A stretch of DNA of 64,000 nucleotides, taken from an uncultured Phascolarctobacterium sp. Its GTDB lineage: Bacteria > Bacillota > Negativicutes > Acidaminococcales > Acidaminococcaceae. The stretch spans positions 1 through 64,000 of the forward strand of contig CAAEPE010000044.1 in NCBI GenBank assembly GCA_900757795.1, given 5' to 3'. Both the position numbers and the translations under genes were made by a program. A model generated the notes under the pieces. The model was not told the origin of the DNA. It saw only the letters and a list, made by a program, of their open reading frames with translations, and did not search any database. This document shows, piece after piece, positions 1 to 6,637 of the stretch. Position 1 is the stretch's first letter. Every line of letters begins with the position of its first letter.

Positions 1-96
1 AAGAGAGTTGATTGTTTCTTCCACACTGTTTTTTACAAGAGTTTTCAATTCATTATGGATAAATTTTTCATTTAATTGTATAATGTTACCAGACAT
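1..96 (-). CDS. IS256-family transposase, N-terminal fragment (cut by window edge)
   Basis: Reading the minus strand from 96 gives 32 codons starting MSGNIIQLNEKFIHNELKTL and continuing with VEETINSL at the window edge. This resembles the N-terminus of mutator/IS256-type transposases, which usually open with an acidic helical stretch ending in a VEE-(T/V)-(L/I)-N motif before the YERTxxR core. Only the start is visible, so completeness, catalytic DDE residues and the element's far end cannot be judged. The family call is from memory of similar proteins. The AT-rich stretch at about 100-175 should contain the element's end, but I cannot point to an exact inverted repeat. Confidence 0.6.
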   Translation of the reverse strand, partial: MSGNIIQLNEKFIHNELKTLVKNSVEETINSL

Positions 97-244
97 AGAT
101 CTTACCTTCTTTCCAGTTTTGTGTGGTAACTTAATTGTAAGCAAAGGTAAGTTCTATGTCTATTTTTTATGAATTGATTTTGCGCAACTTATTATACGTT
201 ATCACTAAATGCAGTAAATAATAGTAAAATTCGATAATTAACTA

Positions 245-275
245 TTGACTATATACCCAGTATATACCTTAAAAT
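245..275 (+). promoter_or_regulatory. Promoter with 19-bp spacer and palindromic operator, TonB receptor 1
   Basis: A -35 TTGACT (245-250) and a -10 TAAAAT (270-275) are separated by 19 bp. The spacer region carries an inverted repeat, TATATAC-CCA-GTATATA. Over-long 19-20 bp spacers with a central dyad are the hallmark of promoters activated by MerR-family regulators. The same arrangement recurs at 2495-2525. No regulator gene is visible in the window. The 5' UTR to the receptor gene would be about 205 nt. Confidence 0.5.
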
Positions 276-427
276 CTTAGTAAGACTAATAAAGCAAATA
301 AGACTAATTATTATATTATATGAATAAACAAGACGCTTGTAAACTGTTTTAGTAATAATACAGTATAGTTCAGAGATTAAATTATTTTTGTATACAGAAT
401 TGCTTGATAGTTTTATCATATTTATGA

Positions 428-486
428 CCATGAAAGATTGGGCAGGTGTGATTTGCTATAAAATGAAAATAAAAGGAGTTTTGTAA
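428..486 (+). promoter_or_regulatory. Conserved leader element / putative 18-codon upstream ORF of TonB receptor 1
   Basis: CCATGAAAGATTGGG (428-442) matches 14 of 15 bases of an element at 6568-6582 in front of the second TonB receptor. The ATG inside it (430) opens an ORF of 18 codons, beginning MKDW, whose TAA (484-486) lies 1 nt before the receptor ATG at 488. Its last codons contain the receptor's ribosome-binding site (AAAAGGAG). No good Shine-Dalgarno precedes the MKDW ATG, so this may be an RNA or protein binding element rather than a translated leader. Confidence 0.4.
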
Positions 487-487
487 G

Positions 488-2380
488 ATGAGTAAAAAAA
501 CAAACTTAAGCAAAGCCATTGTTATGTCGATTTTATTAGGTGCTAGTGTAACTGTGGGGGGGCAGGGTGCTTTTGCTGAAGAACCGCAGAATTTCTTTTT
601 AGATGATATGGTTGTAACTGCAACTAGAACACCGGTTAAAATTGTAGACGCTAAAGCAAATATCAACGTGATTACTAAAAAAGAAATTGAGAATAATCAC
701 TATATGAATTTAGAAGAAGCCGTAAGAAATGTTCCCGGTGTACAGTTTTTAAGCTATGGTTTAGCGGGATACTCTGCTAGTGCATTTAGAATTAACGGTG
801 CTGATAATACAGTTGTGTTAATAGATGGTGTAAGAGCTAATCACGCAGGACAAGCTTTTCAGGCTTCTTATCTTAATATAAATAATGTAGAAAGAATAGA
901 AGTTTTAAAAGGCGCAGCCTCCGCTCTTTATGGCGCAGATGCTAAAGGCGGTGTTATTAATATTATTACCAAAAATCCTGAAGGTTCCAGCACAAAACTA
1001 ACTGTTTCTGCAGGTAATTTTTCTACTGAAAACTATTCTTTGCATAATGAAGGTAAAGATAAATCTTGGAGTTATAGTATTGATGCAACCAAATATAAGC
1101 AAGGAGATATTGAAGACGGCGACGGCAATAAATGGCAACAAAAGAAGAATGGAGATACAGTAAATTTAAAGATTAGAAAAGAATTAGGTGAAGGCTCGGA
1201 TATTACCTTTACTTATGACCATGACGCTTTTGATTTTTTGTATGAAAATACAACTCAATATATAGGTTGGAATGGTAAAACTAATTTTGGTGATGTAGAA
1301 GACACTGCTTATAGTTTACAATATAGACAGAAATTCGATGATACTATGAGCAATACCTTTATTATAAGAAATAGCGAATATAAAAGAAATTCAACAGGCA
1401 GTGCCACCAAGAGCTTACAAAGAAATAAATATAGAACACTGAGTATTTCTGATTATTTAACTAAAAATTTTAATGATAAGCATCTTATAACTTTAGGTGT
1501 TGATTATGTTAGAGATAAAGATGAAGTCATAGCTGAAACTGCTTATGGTTCAATTTATAGTAGAGCCGCTTATATTCAGGATGAGTGGAATATGACTGAT
1601 AAGTGGAGTTTGACATATGGTGTAAGATATGATAAACACAGCTGGGCTGGAAGTAAAACAACTCCTAGAGCTACGTTGGGATATAAATTTAATGACAAGA
1701 CAAACATGTATGTAGCTTATAGTGAGTTTTTTGTACCGCCAACTATTTCTAATTATACTTATGGTACAGGAAATCCTAATCTTAAACCTGAAGATGGCAA
1801 GAGCTATGAAGTTGGCATCAATCATCAATTTGATGATGATACTTTGTTAACTGCCCATGCTTTTAAGCGTAAAACTGACAATCGCATATATTGGAACAAG
1901 AGTATCAATGGCTACGAGAATGCTTTAAATGAAGATGCTAAAGGATTTGATTTGCAAGTAAGCAAAAATTTAAATAAAAATTGGTCTGTCTATACCGGTT
2001 ATACCTATCTGCATTTCACAGCTCCTGGCTATGGAGATAACAATAATGGTTATTTCCCAAAACATGCTATTAACGCAGGCGTTAACTATGAAAATGAAAA
2101 ATTTAATGCAAATCTTAATGCGCGAGCTTCTATTGATAAAGGAGAAGGAGAAGGTTCTAAAGACAGAATGTTCCCGTCTAATAGTTACTGGATTTTAGAT
2201 TTAGCGGCTAATTATAAAGCCACTAAAAATGTTAAAGTGTTTGCTAAAATCAATAATTTATTAGATAAATATTACGCAGAACAAACTAACGTTATGTGGG
2301 GCGGTAATCCTGATGATCCGTATGATTACTATGCTATGCCTGGTCGCAGCTTCCTTATTGGTATGGAATACTCCTTCTAA
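488..2380 (+). CDS. TonB-dependent outer-membrane receptor 1 (BtuB/CirA type)
   Basis: A 630-residue outer-membrane receptor importing a scarce ligand with TonB/ExbBD energy. The signal peptide ends at about AFA-30. A TonB box (DDMVVTATRT, residues 39-48) leads into the plug domain, with the conserved IEVLKGAASALYG and GGVINIITK motifs near 135-160. The rest is a 22-strand-type barrel rich in alternating aromatic/polar strands, ending in a terminal Phe (MEYSF). AAAAGGAG precedes the ATG. A strong terminator follows at 2430, so it is transcribed apart from the chelatase genes but probably from a look-alike promoter. No B12 riboswitch is visible upstream, unlike receptor 2. Ligand unknown: corrinoid, another tetrapyrrole or a metal chelate are all possible. 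Family certain, substrate inferred at most. Confidence 0.93.
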   Translation: MSKKTNLSKAIVMSILLGASVTVGGQGAFAEEPQNFFLDDMVVTATRTPVKIVDAKANINVITKKEIENNHYMNLEEAVRNVPGVQFLSYGLAGYSASAFRINGADNTVVLIDGVRANHAGQAFQASYLNINNVERIEVLKGAASALYGADAKGGVINIITKNPEGSSTKLTVSAGNFSTENYSLHNEGKDKSWSYSIDATKYKQGDIEDGDGNKWQQKKNGDTVNLKIRKELGEGSDITFTYDHDAFDFLYENTTQYIGWNGKTNFGDVEDTAYSLQYRQKFDDTMSNTFIIRNSEYKRNSTGSATKSLQRNKYRTLSISDYLTKNFNDKHLITLGVDYVRDKDEVIAETAYGSIYSRAAYIQDEWNMTDKWSLTYGVRYDKHSWAGSKTTPRATLGYKFNDKTNMYVAYSEFFVPPTISNYTYGTGNPNLKPEDGKSYEVGINHQFDDDTLLTAHAFKRKTDNRIYWNKSINGYENALNEDAKGFDLQVSKNLNKNWSVYTGYTYLHFTAPGYGDNNNGYFPKHAINAGVNYENEKFNANLNARASIDKGEGEGSKDRMFPSNSYWILDLAANYKATKNVKVFAKINNLLDKYYAEQTNVMWGGNPDDPYDYYAMPGRSFLIGMEYSF

Positions 2381-2429
2381 TTTTTATAACATACATTTTA
2401 TACATACTTTTCATTCTTTATTTATGTTT

Positions 2430-2456
2430 GAGGCGGTTTACCGCCTCTTTTTTATT
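2430..2456 (+). terminator. Rho-independent terminator after TonB receptor 1
   Basis: GAGGCGG-TTTA-CCGCCTC forms a perfect 7-bp GC-rich stem with a 4-nt loop followed by a run of six T, 50 bp after the receptor stop codon. Confidence 0.93.
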
Positions 2457-2494
2457 TTAGCGCCAGAAAATAATAAATTATCTTATTAAAAAGC

Positions 2495-2525
2495 TTGAGT
2501 ATATACCTAGTAGACAGTTTATAAT
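2495..2525 (+). promoter_or_regulatory. Promoter with 19-bp spacer, look-alike of 245-275, for chlI-chlD
   Basis: TTGAGT (2495-2500) and TATAAT (2520-2525) are 19 bp apart. Aligned base for base with the promoter at 245-275, the two share TTGA(C/G)TATATACC(C/T)AGTA. The right half of the dyad is degenerate here (GTAGACA instead of GTATATA). This suggests that TonB receptor 1 and the chelatase operon answer to one MerR-like activator. That inference rests on promoter geometry. Confidence 0.5.
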
Positions 2526-2577
2526 TAAAATTAACTTTTGATAAAAATAAATTCTATTAAGTTCAGGAGGAGAATAA

Positions 2578-3609
2578 ATGAAACGTACTGCAGTATATCC
2601 GTTTACTGCCATTGTAGGACAAGAAGATATGAAGTTGTCTTTGATTTTAAATGTTATTAATCCTGCTTTGGGCGGTGTTTTAATTAAAGGAGAAAAGGGT
2701 ACAGCTAAATCTACGGCTGTGCGCGCTTTGACCGAACTTCTGCCTGCAATGAAGGCAGTGCATGGCTGCAAATTTCATTGCAATCCTCAGGATAACAATC
2801 AACTGTGTGATGATTGTACGGCAATTTTGCAAAGAGGCGAGGCTTTGCCGGAAGAAACTGTAAAAATGCGTGTAGTAGAGCTGCCTGTAAGCGCTACAGA
2901 AGATAGAGTTGTAGGTACGTTGGACATTGAACACGCCATTAAACACGGAGAGAAAAAATTTGAACCGGGAATTTTAGCATTAGCCAACCGAAATATTTTA
3001 TATGTGGACGAAATTAATCTTTTAGATGATCATGTTGTAGACGTTTTGTTGGATTCCGCTGCTATGGGTATTAATACCGTGGAACGCGAAGGCGTTTCTT
3101 ATTCTCATCCTGCACGTTTTGTATTGGTCGGCACCATGAATCCGGAGGAAGGCGATATTCGTCCGCAGCTTTTGGATCGTTTTGGCTTAAGTGTAGTTGT
3201 TACCGGGGAGCATGATCCAGAACAAAGAGTAGAGGTTATCAAACGCCGTCTTGCTTACGAACAAGATGCAGATGCTTTTATTGCTCAATATCAAACGGAG
3301 CAGGAAGCGCTGGCAGCTAAAATAATTAAGGCCGGTGAACTTCTGCCTATGGTAAAAATTGCGGATAAATTATTAAATACCGTGGCAAAATTAGCAGTGG
3401 AATTAGGCGTAGACGGACACCGTGCCGATATTACTGTAATTAAAACAGCGCTGACTATTGCTGCTTTTAATGCACGTATGGAAGTGGAGCCGGAGGATGT
3501 AAAGCAAGCTGCCAAATTAGTTTTGCCTCACCGTATGCGCCGCCGTCCTTTTGAAGAGGGTCAGTTGGATTGGAAAAAGGTGGAAAGCTTCTTAGAGGCA
3601 GAAGCCTAA
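2578..3609 (+). CDS. Magnesium/cobalt-chelatase ChlI-type AAA+ ATPase
   Basis: A 343-residue AAA+ ATPase of the BchI/ChlI family, the hexameric motor that, with a ChlD partner, drives metal insertion by a ChlH/CobN catalytic subunit. Walker A GEKGTAKST is at 38-46 and Walker B LYVDE at 141-145. A four-cysteine insert (C64, C68, C77, C80) could hold zinc. LDRFG (arginine-finger region) follows NPEEGDIRPQ. The ribosome-binding site is AGGAGGAG 7 nt before the ATG, and chlD begins 12 nt downstream. The organism has no sign of chlorophyll, and the anaerobic B12 route inserts cobalt without this motor, so its client is unclear. No CobN/ChlH-sized gene lies in the window. The family is certain; the metal and the substrate are not. 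Confidence 0.88.
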   Translation: MKRTAVYPFTAIVGQEDMKLSLILNVINPALGGVLIKGEKGTAKSTAVRALTELLPAMKAVHGCKFHCNPQDNNQLCDDCTAILQRGEALPEETVKMRVVELPVSATEDRVVGTLDIEHAIKHGEKKFEPGILALANRNILYVDEINLLDDHVVDVLLDSAAMGINTVEREGVSYSHPARFVLVGTMNPEEGDIRPQLLDRFGLSVVVTGEHDPEQRVEVIKRRLAYEQDADAFIAQYQTEQEALAAKIIKAGELLPMVKIADKLLNTVAKLAVELGVDGHRADITVIKTALTIAAFNARMEVEPEDVKQAAKLVLPHRMRRRPFEEGQLDWKKVESFLEAEA

Positions 3610-3621
3610 GAGGTAAAACTC

Positions 3622-5541
3622 ATGAATATTAATTCTCTTTATCCTTTTGCTGCCGTGGTAGGGCAGGAAGAGGCCAAAAAAGCGCTGTTGATTGCACTGG
3701 TTAATCCTAAAGCAGGAGGTCTGTTGATTGGCGGACGTAAGGGTACTGCAAAATCCGTTTTATCTCGCAGTACACGTGAACTGATTGGTGGACGCAAGCT
3801 GATTGATTTGCCTTTAAATGTAACAGAAGATATGCTTTTTGGCAGTATAGATATTGAATATGCCGTCAGCAAGGGACAAAAACGTTTTGCTCCCGGAATT
3901 TTAGCCAGAGCCAATGGCAATATATTATATATAGATGAAGTAAATTTACTGCGGCAGGAGCTGCTGCTGGCAGTTTTGGATGCCAATGCCGCAGGTATCA
4001 ATCAGGTGGAAAGAGACGGAATATCGTTTACGCATCCTGTAAATTTAACGGTTTTGGCTACAATGAATCCGGAAGAGGGTGTTTTGCCGCAGCACATTTT
4101 GGACCGCTTTGGTATGTATGTGGATGTACAAAGTGAAACGGATATTGACCAAAGAGTGCAAATTATGCAGCGGGCGCTGGCTTTTAGCAAGGATATGGGC
4201 GCTTTTCACGAGCAATATGCCGAAGCTACGCAGACTTTAGCGGCGAAAGTTGCAAGAGCAGTTGAATTATTGCCGCAAGTGCAGTTGAGTGATGCTATGA
4301 TAATTTTAGCTGCCAATATGGTAAGTCAGGCGTTGTGCGCCGGTCATAGAGCAGAACTGTATTTGCTAGAGGCTGCTAAAGCATTAGCGGCGTTGTCCGA
4401 ACGCACTTATGTTTTGCCCAAGGATGTGGAAGAAGCAGCGCAATTTGTTTTGCCTCACAGAATGCGCAAACCGCCGGAGCCTGAACCGGAAGAACAGGAA
4501 GGAGAGAACAGCGAGCAGGATAATCAGGAACAGGAGGAAGAAGATTCTTCTGATGATAATGAAAATAATGCTCAAGATGACAACAACTTACCGCCGCCTT
4601 TTGATAATAATGCAAATAACGGTGCCGAGGACAATGAGCAGAATGAAAATAATCAGCAGGAGCCGCAAGAAAATAATAATCAGCCGGCGCCGGAAGAACA
4701 AATCGCCGATATTGACAGAAGTTTTTGCCTGCCCAAGATGGTGCTGGATTTGGGCAAAGACCGTAATATCCGCCGCGGCAGCGGTAAACGCAGCACTACG
4801 CGTACAGATTTAAAACAGGGACGCTATGTGCGGGCCGAGCTTCCTAAAAATAAGGTAGAAGATTTAGCTTTTGACGCAACCATTAGAGCCGCCGCGCCTT
4901 ATCAAAAAATGCGCGAAAATAACGGCTGTGCTTTAAATATTAAGCCTGAGGATTTACGGCAGAAGGTTAGAGAAAAACGCATTGGCAACACTTTTCTTTT
5001 CGCTGTGGATGCCAGCGGTTCCATGGGCGCAAAAGAAAGAATGCGCGCCGTTAAAGGAGCAATTTTTTATATGCTGCAGGAGGCCTATCAAAAACGTGAC
5101 CGCGTAGGGATGATTGCCTTTCGCCGTCAAAAAGCAGAGGTGCTGCTGCCAATTACCCGCAGTGTAGATTTAGCGCAGAAATGTCTGGCAGAGCTGCCCA
5201 CAGGCGGTAAAACTCCATTAGCTGACGGTTTAGCACAAGCCTTAATGATGCTTTCTATGCTTAATAAAAAAGACAGCGAGCTGGAGCCGATTTTGATTCT
5301 TGTTACGGACGGACGTGCTAACGCTGCGGAAGCGGGAGAAGATCCGGTGGAGAGCGCGTTAAAAATGGCGGAAAAAATTTTTAAGGCTAAAATTATTTCG
5401 GTAGTCATTGATACTGAAACGGATTTTATCAAGCTTGGACTGGCGAAACGCATTGCCGCTGCTATGGGCGCTAATTATTATTCTCTGCAGAGATTGTCTA
5501 AAGACAATATAATTTCGATTGTACGCAATTTTGATATTTAA
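3622..5541 (+). CDS. Magnesium/cobalt-chelatase ChlD-type AAA+/VWA protein
   Basis: A 639-residue ChlD/BchD-type partner of the preceding ATPase. An N-terminal AAA+ domain keeps an apparently intact Walker A (GGRKGTAKS, 37-45) and Walker B (ILYIDE, about 98-103), which is often degenerate in ChlD. A very acidic Glu/Asp/Asn/Gln/Pro linker spans roughly 288-365. A C-terminal VWA domain has a MIDAS DASGS motif starting at D463 and the matching threonine/TDGRA segments. In chelatases the linker and VWA domain bridge the motor to the catalytic subunit. It lies in one operon with chlI (12-nt gap) and is followed after 14 nt by a secreted protein gene. No catalytic subunit is seen nearby. Confidence 0.88.
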   Translation: MNINSLYPFAAVVGQEEAKKALLIALVNPKAGGLLIGGRKGTAKSVLSRSTRELIGGRKLIDLPLNVTEDMLFGSIDIEYAVSKGQKRFAPGILARANGNILYIDEVNLLRQELLLAVLDANAAGINQVERDGISFTHPVNLTVLATMNPEEGVLPQHILDRFGMYVDVQSETDIDQRVQIMQRALAFSKDMGAFHEQYAEATQTLAAKVARAVELLPQVQLSDAMIILAANMVSQALCAGHRAELYLLEAAKALAALSERTYVLPKDVEEAAQFVLPHRMRKPPEPEPEEQEGENSEQDNQEQEEEDSSDDNENNAQDDNNLPPPFDNNANNGAEDNEQNENNQQEPQENNNQPAPEEQIADIDRSFCLPKMVLDLGKDRNIRRGSGKRSTTRTDLKQGRYVRAELPKNKVEDLAFDATIRAAAPYQKMRENNGCALNIKPEDLRQKVREKRIGNTFLFAVDASGSMGAKERMRAVKGAIFYMLQEAYQKRDRVGMIAFRRQKAEVLLPITRSVDLAQKCLAELPTGGKTPLADGLAQALMMLSMLNKKDSELEPILILVTDGRANAAEAGEDPVESALKMAEKIFKAKIISVVIDTETDFIKLGLAKRIAAAMGANYYSLQRLSKDNIISIVRNFDI

Positions 5542-5555
5542 GGAGGTATGTCAAA

Positions 5556-6107
5556 ATGAAAAAATTATTGATTTTAGCATTAACCGTAATAGCTTGTTTG
5601 GGAGCCTTTACTGCTCACGCGGAAGAAATTACCAATAAAAATCCTATGGATTGGGAAATAAGCATGATGCCTAAACCTACGGAAGAAGAGCAAGAGGCTG
5701 CTCGTTGGTCCGTTGTGATAGAAAATAATCTTGGCGTATATGCTTATGATATGAGTTCATTGACCTTTAGCGAGGTAAAAAACGGTGTAGCAGATAAAAA
5801 CATTATTTCGGTTATGACAAAAACCGTTTTTACTAATAAAGATACGCTGAAAAAGCTGAATGAACAATTTAAAAATAAATTGGCTAAAAAAGAAAAAGTG
5901 CAGTACTGCGAAATTTTGATGACTTTTAATTTGGCAGAAAAAGCTTATGCCGTAGAAAGCATGGACGTGTTTGGCAGTAAAAAAACCTTACTGCAGCATT
6001 CAGTCAGAGATTTAAAATTTGTTCCCGTACCAGAAGGGAGTTTTGCCGAAGCCATGTTAGAAATCTGTCAGCAGGCTGTGGCTGAAGACGCGCAAGCCGG
6101 TAAATAA
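5556..6107 (+). CDS. Small secreted protein of unknown function
   Basis: A 183-residue protein with a clear signal peptide (MKKLLILALTVIACLGAFTA, cleavage about AHA-22). The mature part is a lysine-rich alpha/beta sequence without cysteine pairs or known catalytic motifs. It resembles small periplasmic proteins common in Negativicutes that may carry a beta-sheet fold (segments such as WSVVIENNLGVYAYDMSSL). It starts 14 nt after chlD with a strong AAGGAGG site, so it is the third gene of the chelatase operon. I do not recognise a family. A periplasmic role linked to the receptor ligand is a guess from position. Confidence 0.75.
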   Translation: MKKLLILALTVIACLGAFTAHAEEITNKNPMDWEISMMPKPTEEEQEAARWSVVIENNLGVYAYDMSSLTFSEVKNGVADKNIISVMTKTVFTNKDTLKKLNEQFKNKLAKKEKVQYCEILMTFNLAEKAYAVESMDVFGSKKTLLQHSVRDLKFVPVPEGSFAEAMLEICQQAVAEDAQAGK

Positions 6108-6233
6108 ATACCGATTTTGTTTTTGTGGATTAAAAATAAATTTCCTGAAATAGTGTAGAAAACATTTTGGCATTTCGTTTTCCTTTTTTGTATAAAAAAG
6201 AGATAAAGATAATAATATAATTGAGAATAAGTC

Positions 6234-6262
6234 TTGCCAAATATGTAAACTCATAGTATACT
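6234..6262 (+). promoter_or_regulatory. Sigma70-type promoter of the riboswitch-controlled transport operon
   Basis: TTGCCA (6234-6239), a 17-bp spacer, then TATACT (6257-6262). The predicted start lies about 40-45 nt before the cobalamin riboswitch core. Confidence 0.7.
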
Positions 6263-6309
6263 AATACTGTAATTAGAAATAAGTTATCAATAGGTAAAAG
6301 ATAATAGAT

Positions 6310-6434
6310 AAGATAGGTGCAATTCCTACACGATCCCGTCGCTGTAATAGGGAGCAGCTTCACATAAGGTCACTGGCATAAGCCGGGAAGGTGTGAAGCA
6401 GCGATGAACTTAAGTCAGAAGAACTGCCTATTGA
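6310..6434 (+). promoter_or_regulatory. Cobalamin riboswitch (B12 element) upstream of TonB receptor 2
   Basis: The core signatures of the B12 element occur in order: ATAGGTG opening helix P1, the ATCCCGTCGCTGTAATAGGG segment, the CACTGGCATAAGCCGGGAAGG segment, and the B12 box AAGTCAGAAGAACTGCCTAT, whose CCTAT closes P1. A terminator hairpin at 6489-6523 lies between this element and the receptor gene, so transcription attenuation on cobalamin binding is the likely mode. Confidence 0.92.
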
Positions 6435-6488
6435 TTTACTACTGCTGCGCGCGACAGTAAGGGTATATGGATGATGTGTATTCATGCT

Positions 6489-6523
6489 GCCTTTTATTAC
6501 GCTATGTAGTAAAGGGCTTTTTT
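6489..6523 (+). terminator. Riboswitch-associated intrinsic terminator
   Basis: GCCTTTTATTAC and GTAGTAAAGGGC form a 12-bp stem with two G-U pairs and a 5-nt loop, followed by TTTTTT. It sits downstream of the B12 box and 115 nt before the receptor ATG, the expected expression platform. Confidence 0.85.
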
Positions 6524-6567
6524 ATTGCCTTGCAGCTAAAATAGTTTGCGATGCAAGTAACATACGG

Positions 6568-6632
6568 CCATGAAAGACTGGGTATGGGAAAGCGTTACAA
6601 TAAATAAAATTTTTATCATTTCAAAGGAGTGA
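6568..6632 (+). promoter_or_regulatory. Conserved leader element / putative 20-codon upstream ORF of TonB receptor 2
   Basis: CCATGAAAGACTGGG (6568-6582) repeats the element at 428-442. Its ATG (6570) opens an ORF of 20 codons beginning MKDW. The TGA (6630-6632) overlaps the receptor's ribosome-binding site region (AAAGGAG, 6623-6629), 5 nt before the receptor ATG. As at 428 there is no good Shine-Dalgarno ahead of the small ORF. It lies after the riboswitch terminator, so it would be present in the read-through transcript only. Confidence 0.4.
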
Positions 6633-6637
6633 CCTTG

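Noticed and set aside
249..431. 60-residue minus-strand ORF and the overlapping 382-666 ORF ahead of TonB receptor 1
   Set aside because: AT-rich, no ribosome-binding site, low-complexity Ile/Leu/Tyr content and overlapping the receptor's promoter and leader.
4409..4813. 134-residue plus-strand ORF inside chlD
   Set aside because: It is the frame-shifted reading of the acidic Glu/Asp/Asn linker (giving Arg/Lys/Ile/Met runs) and has no start signal.
2578..5541. Reading chlI-chlD as part of an aerobic cobaltochelatase (CobN-CobS-CobT) for the cobalamin operon
   Set aside because: The operon is of the early-cobalt type (cbiD, cbiG, cbiET) and no CobN is present, so the pair is not assigned to B12 synthesis.
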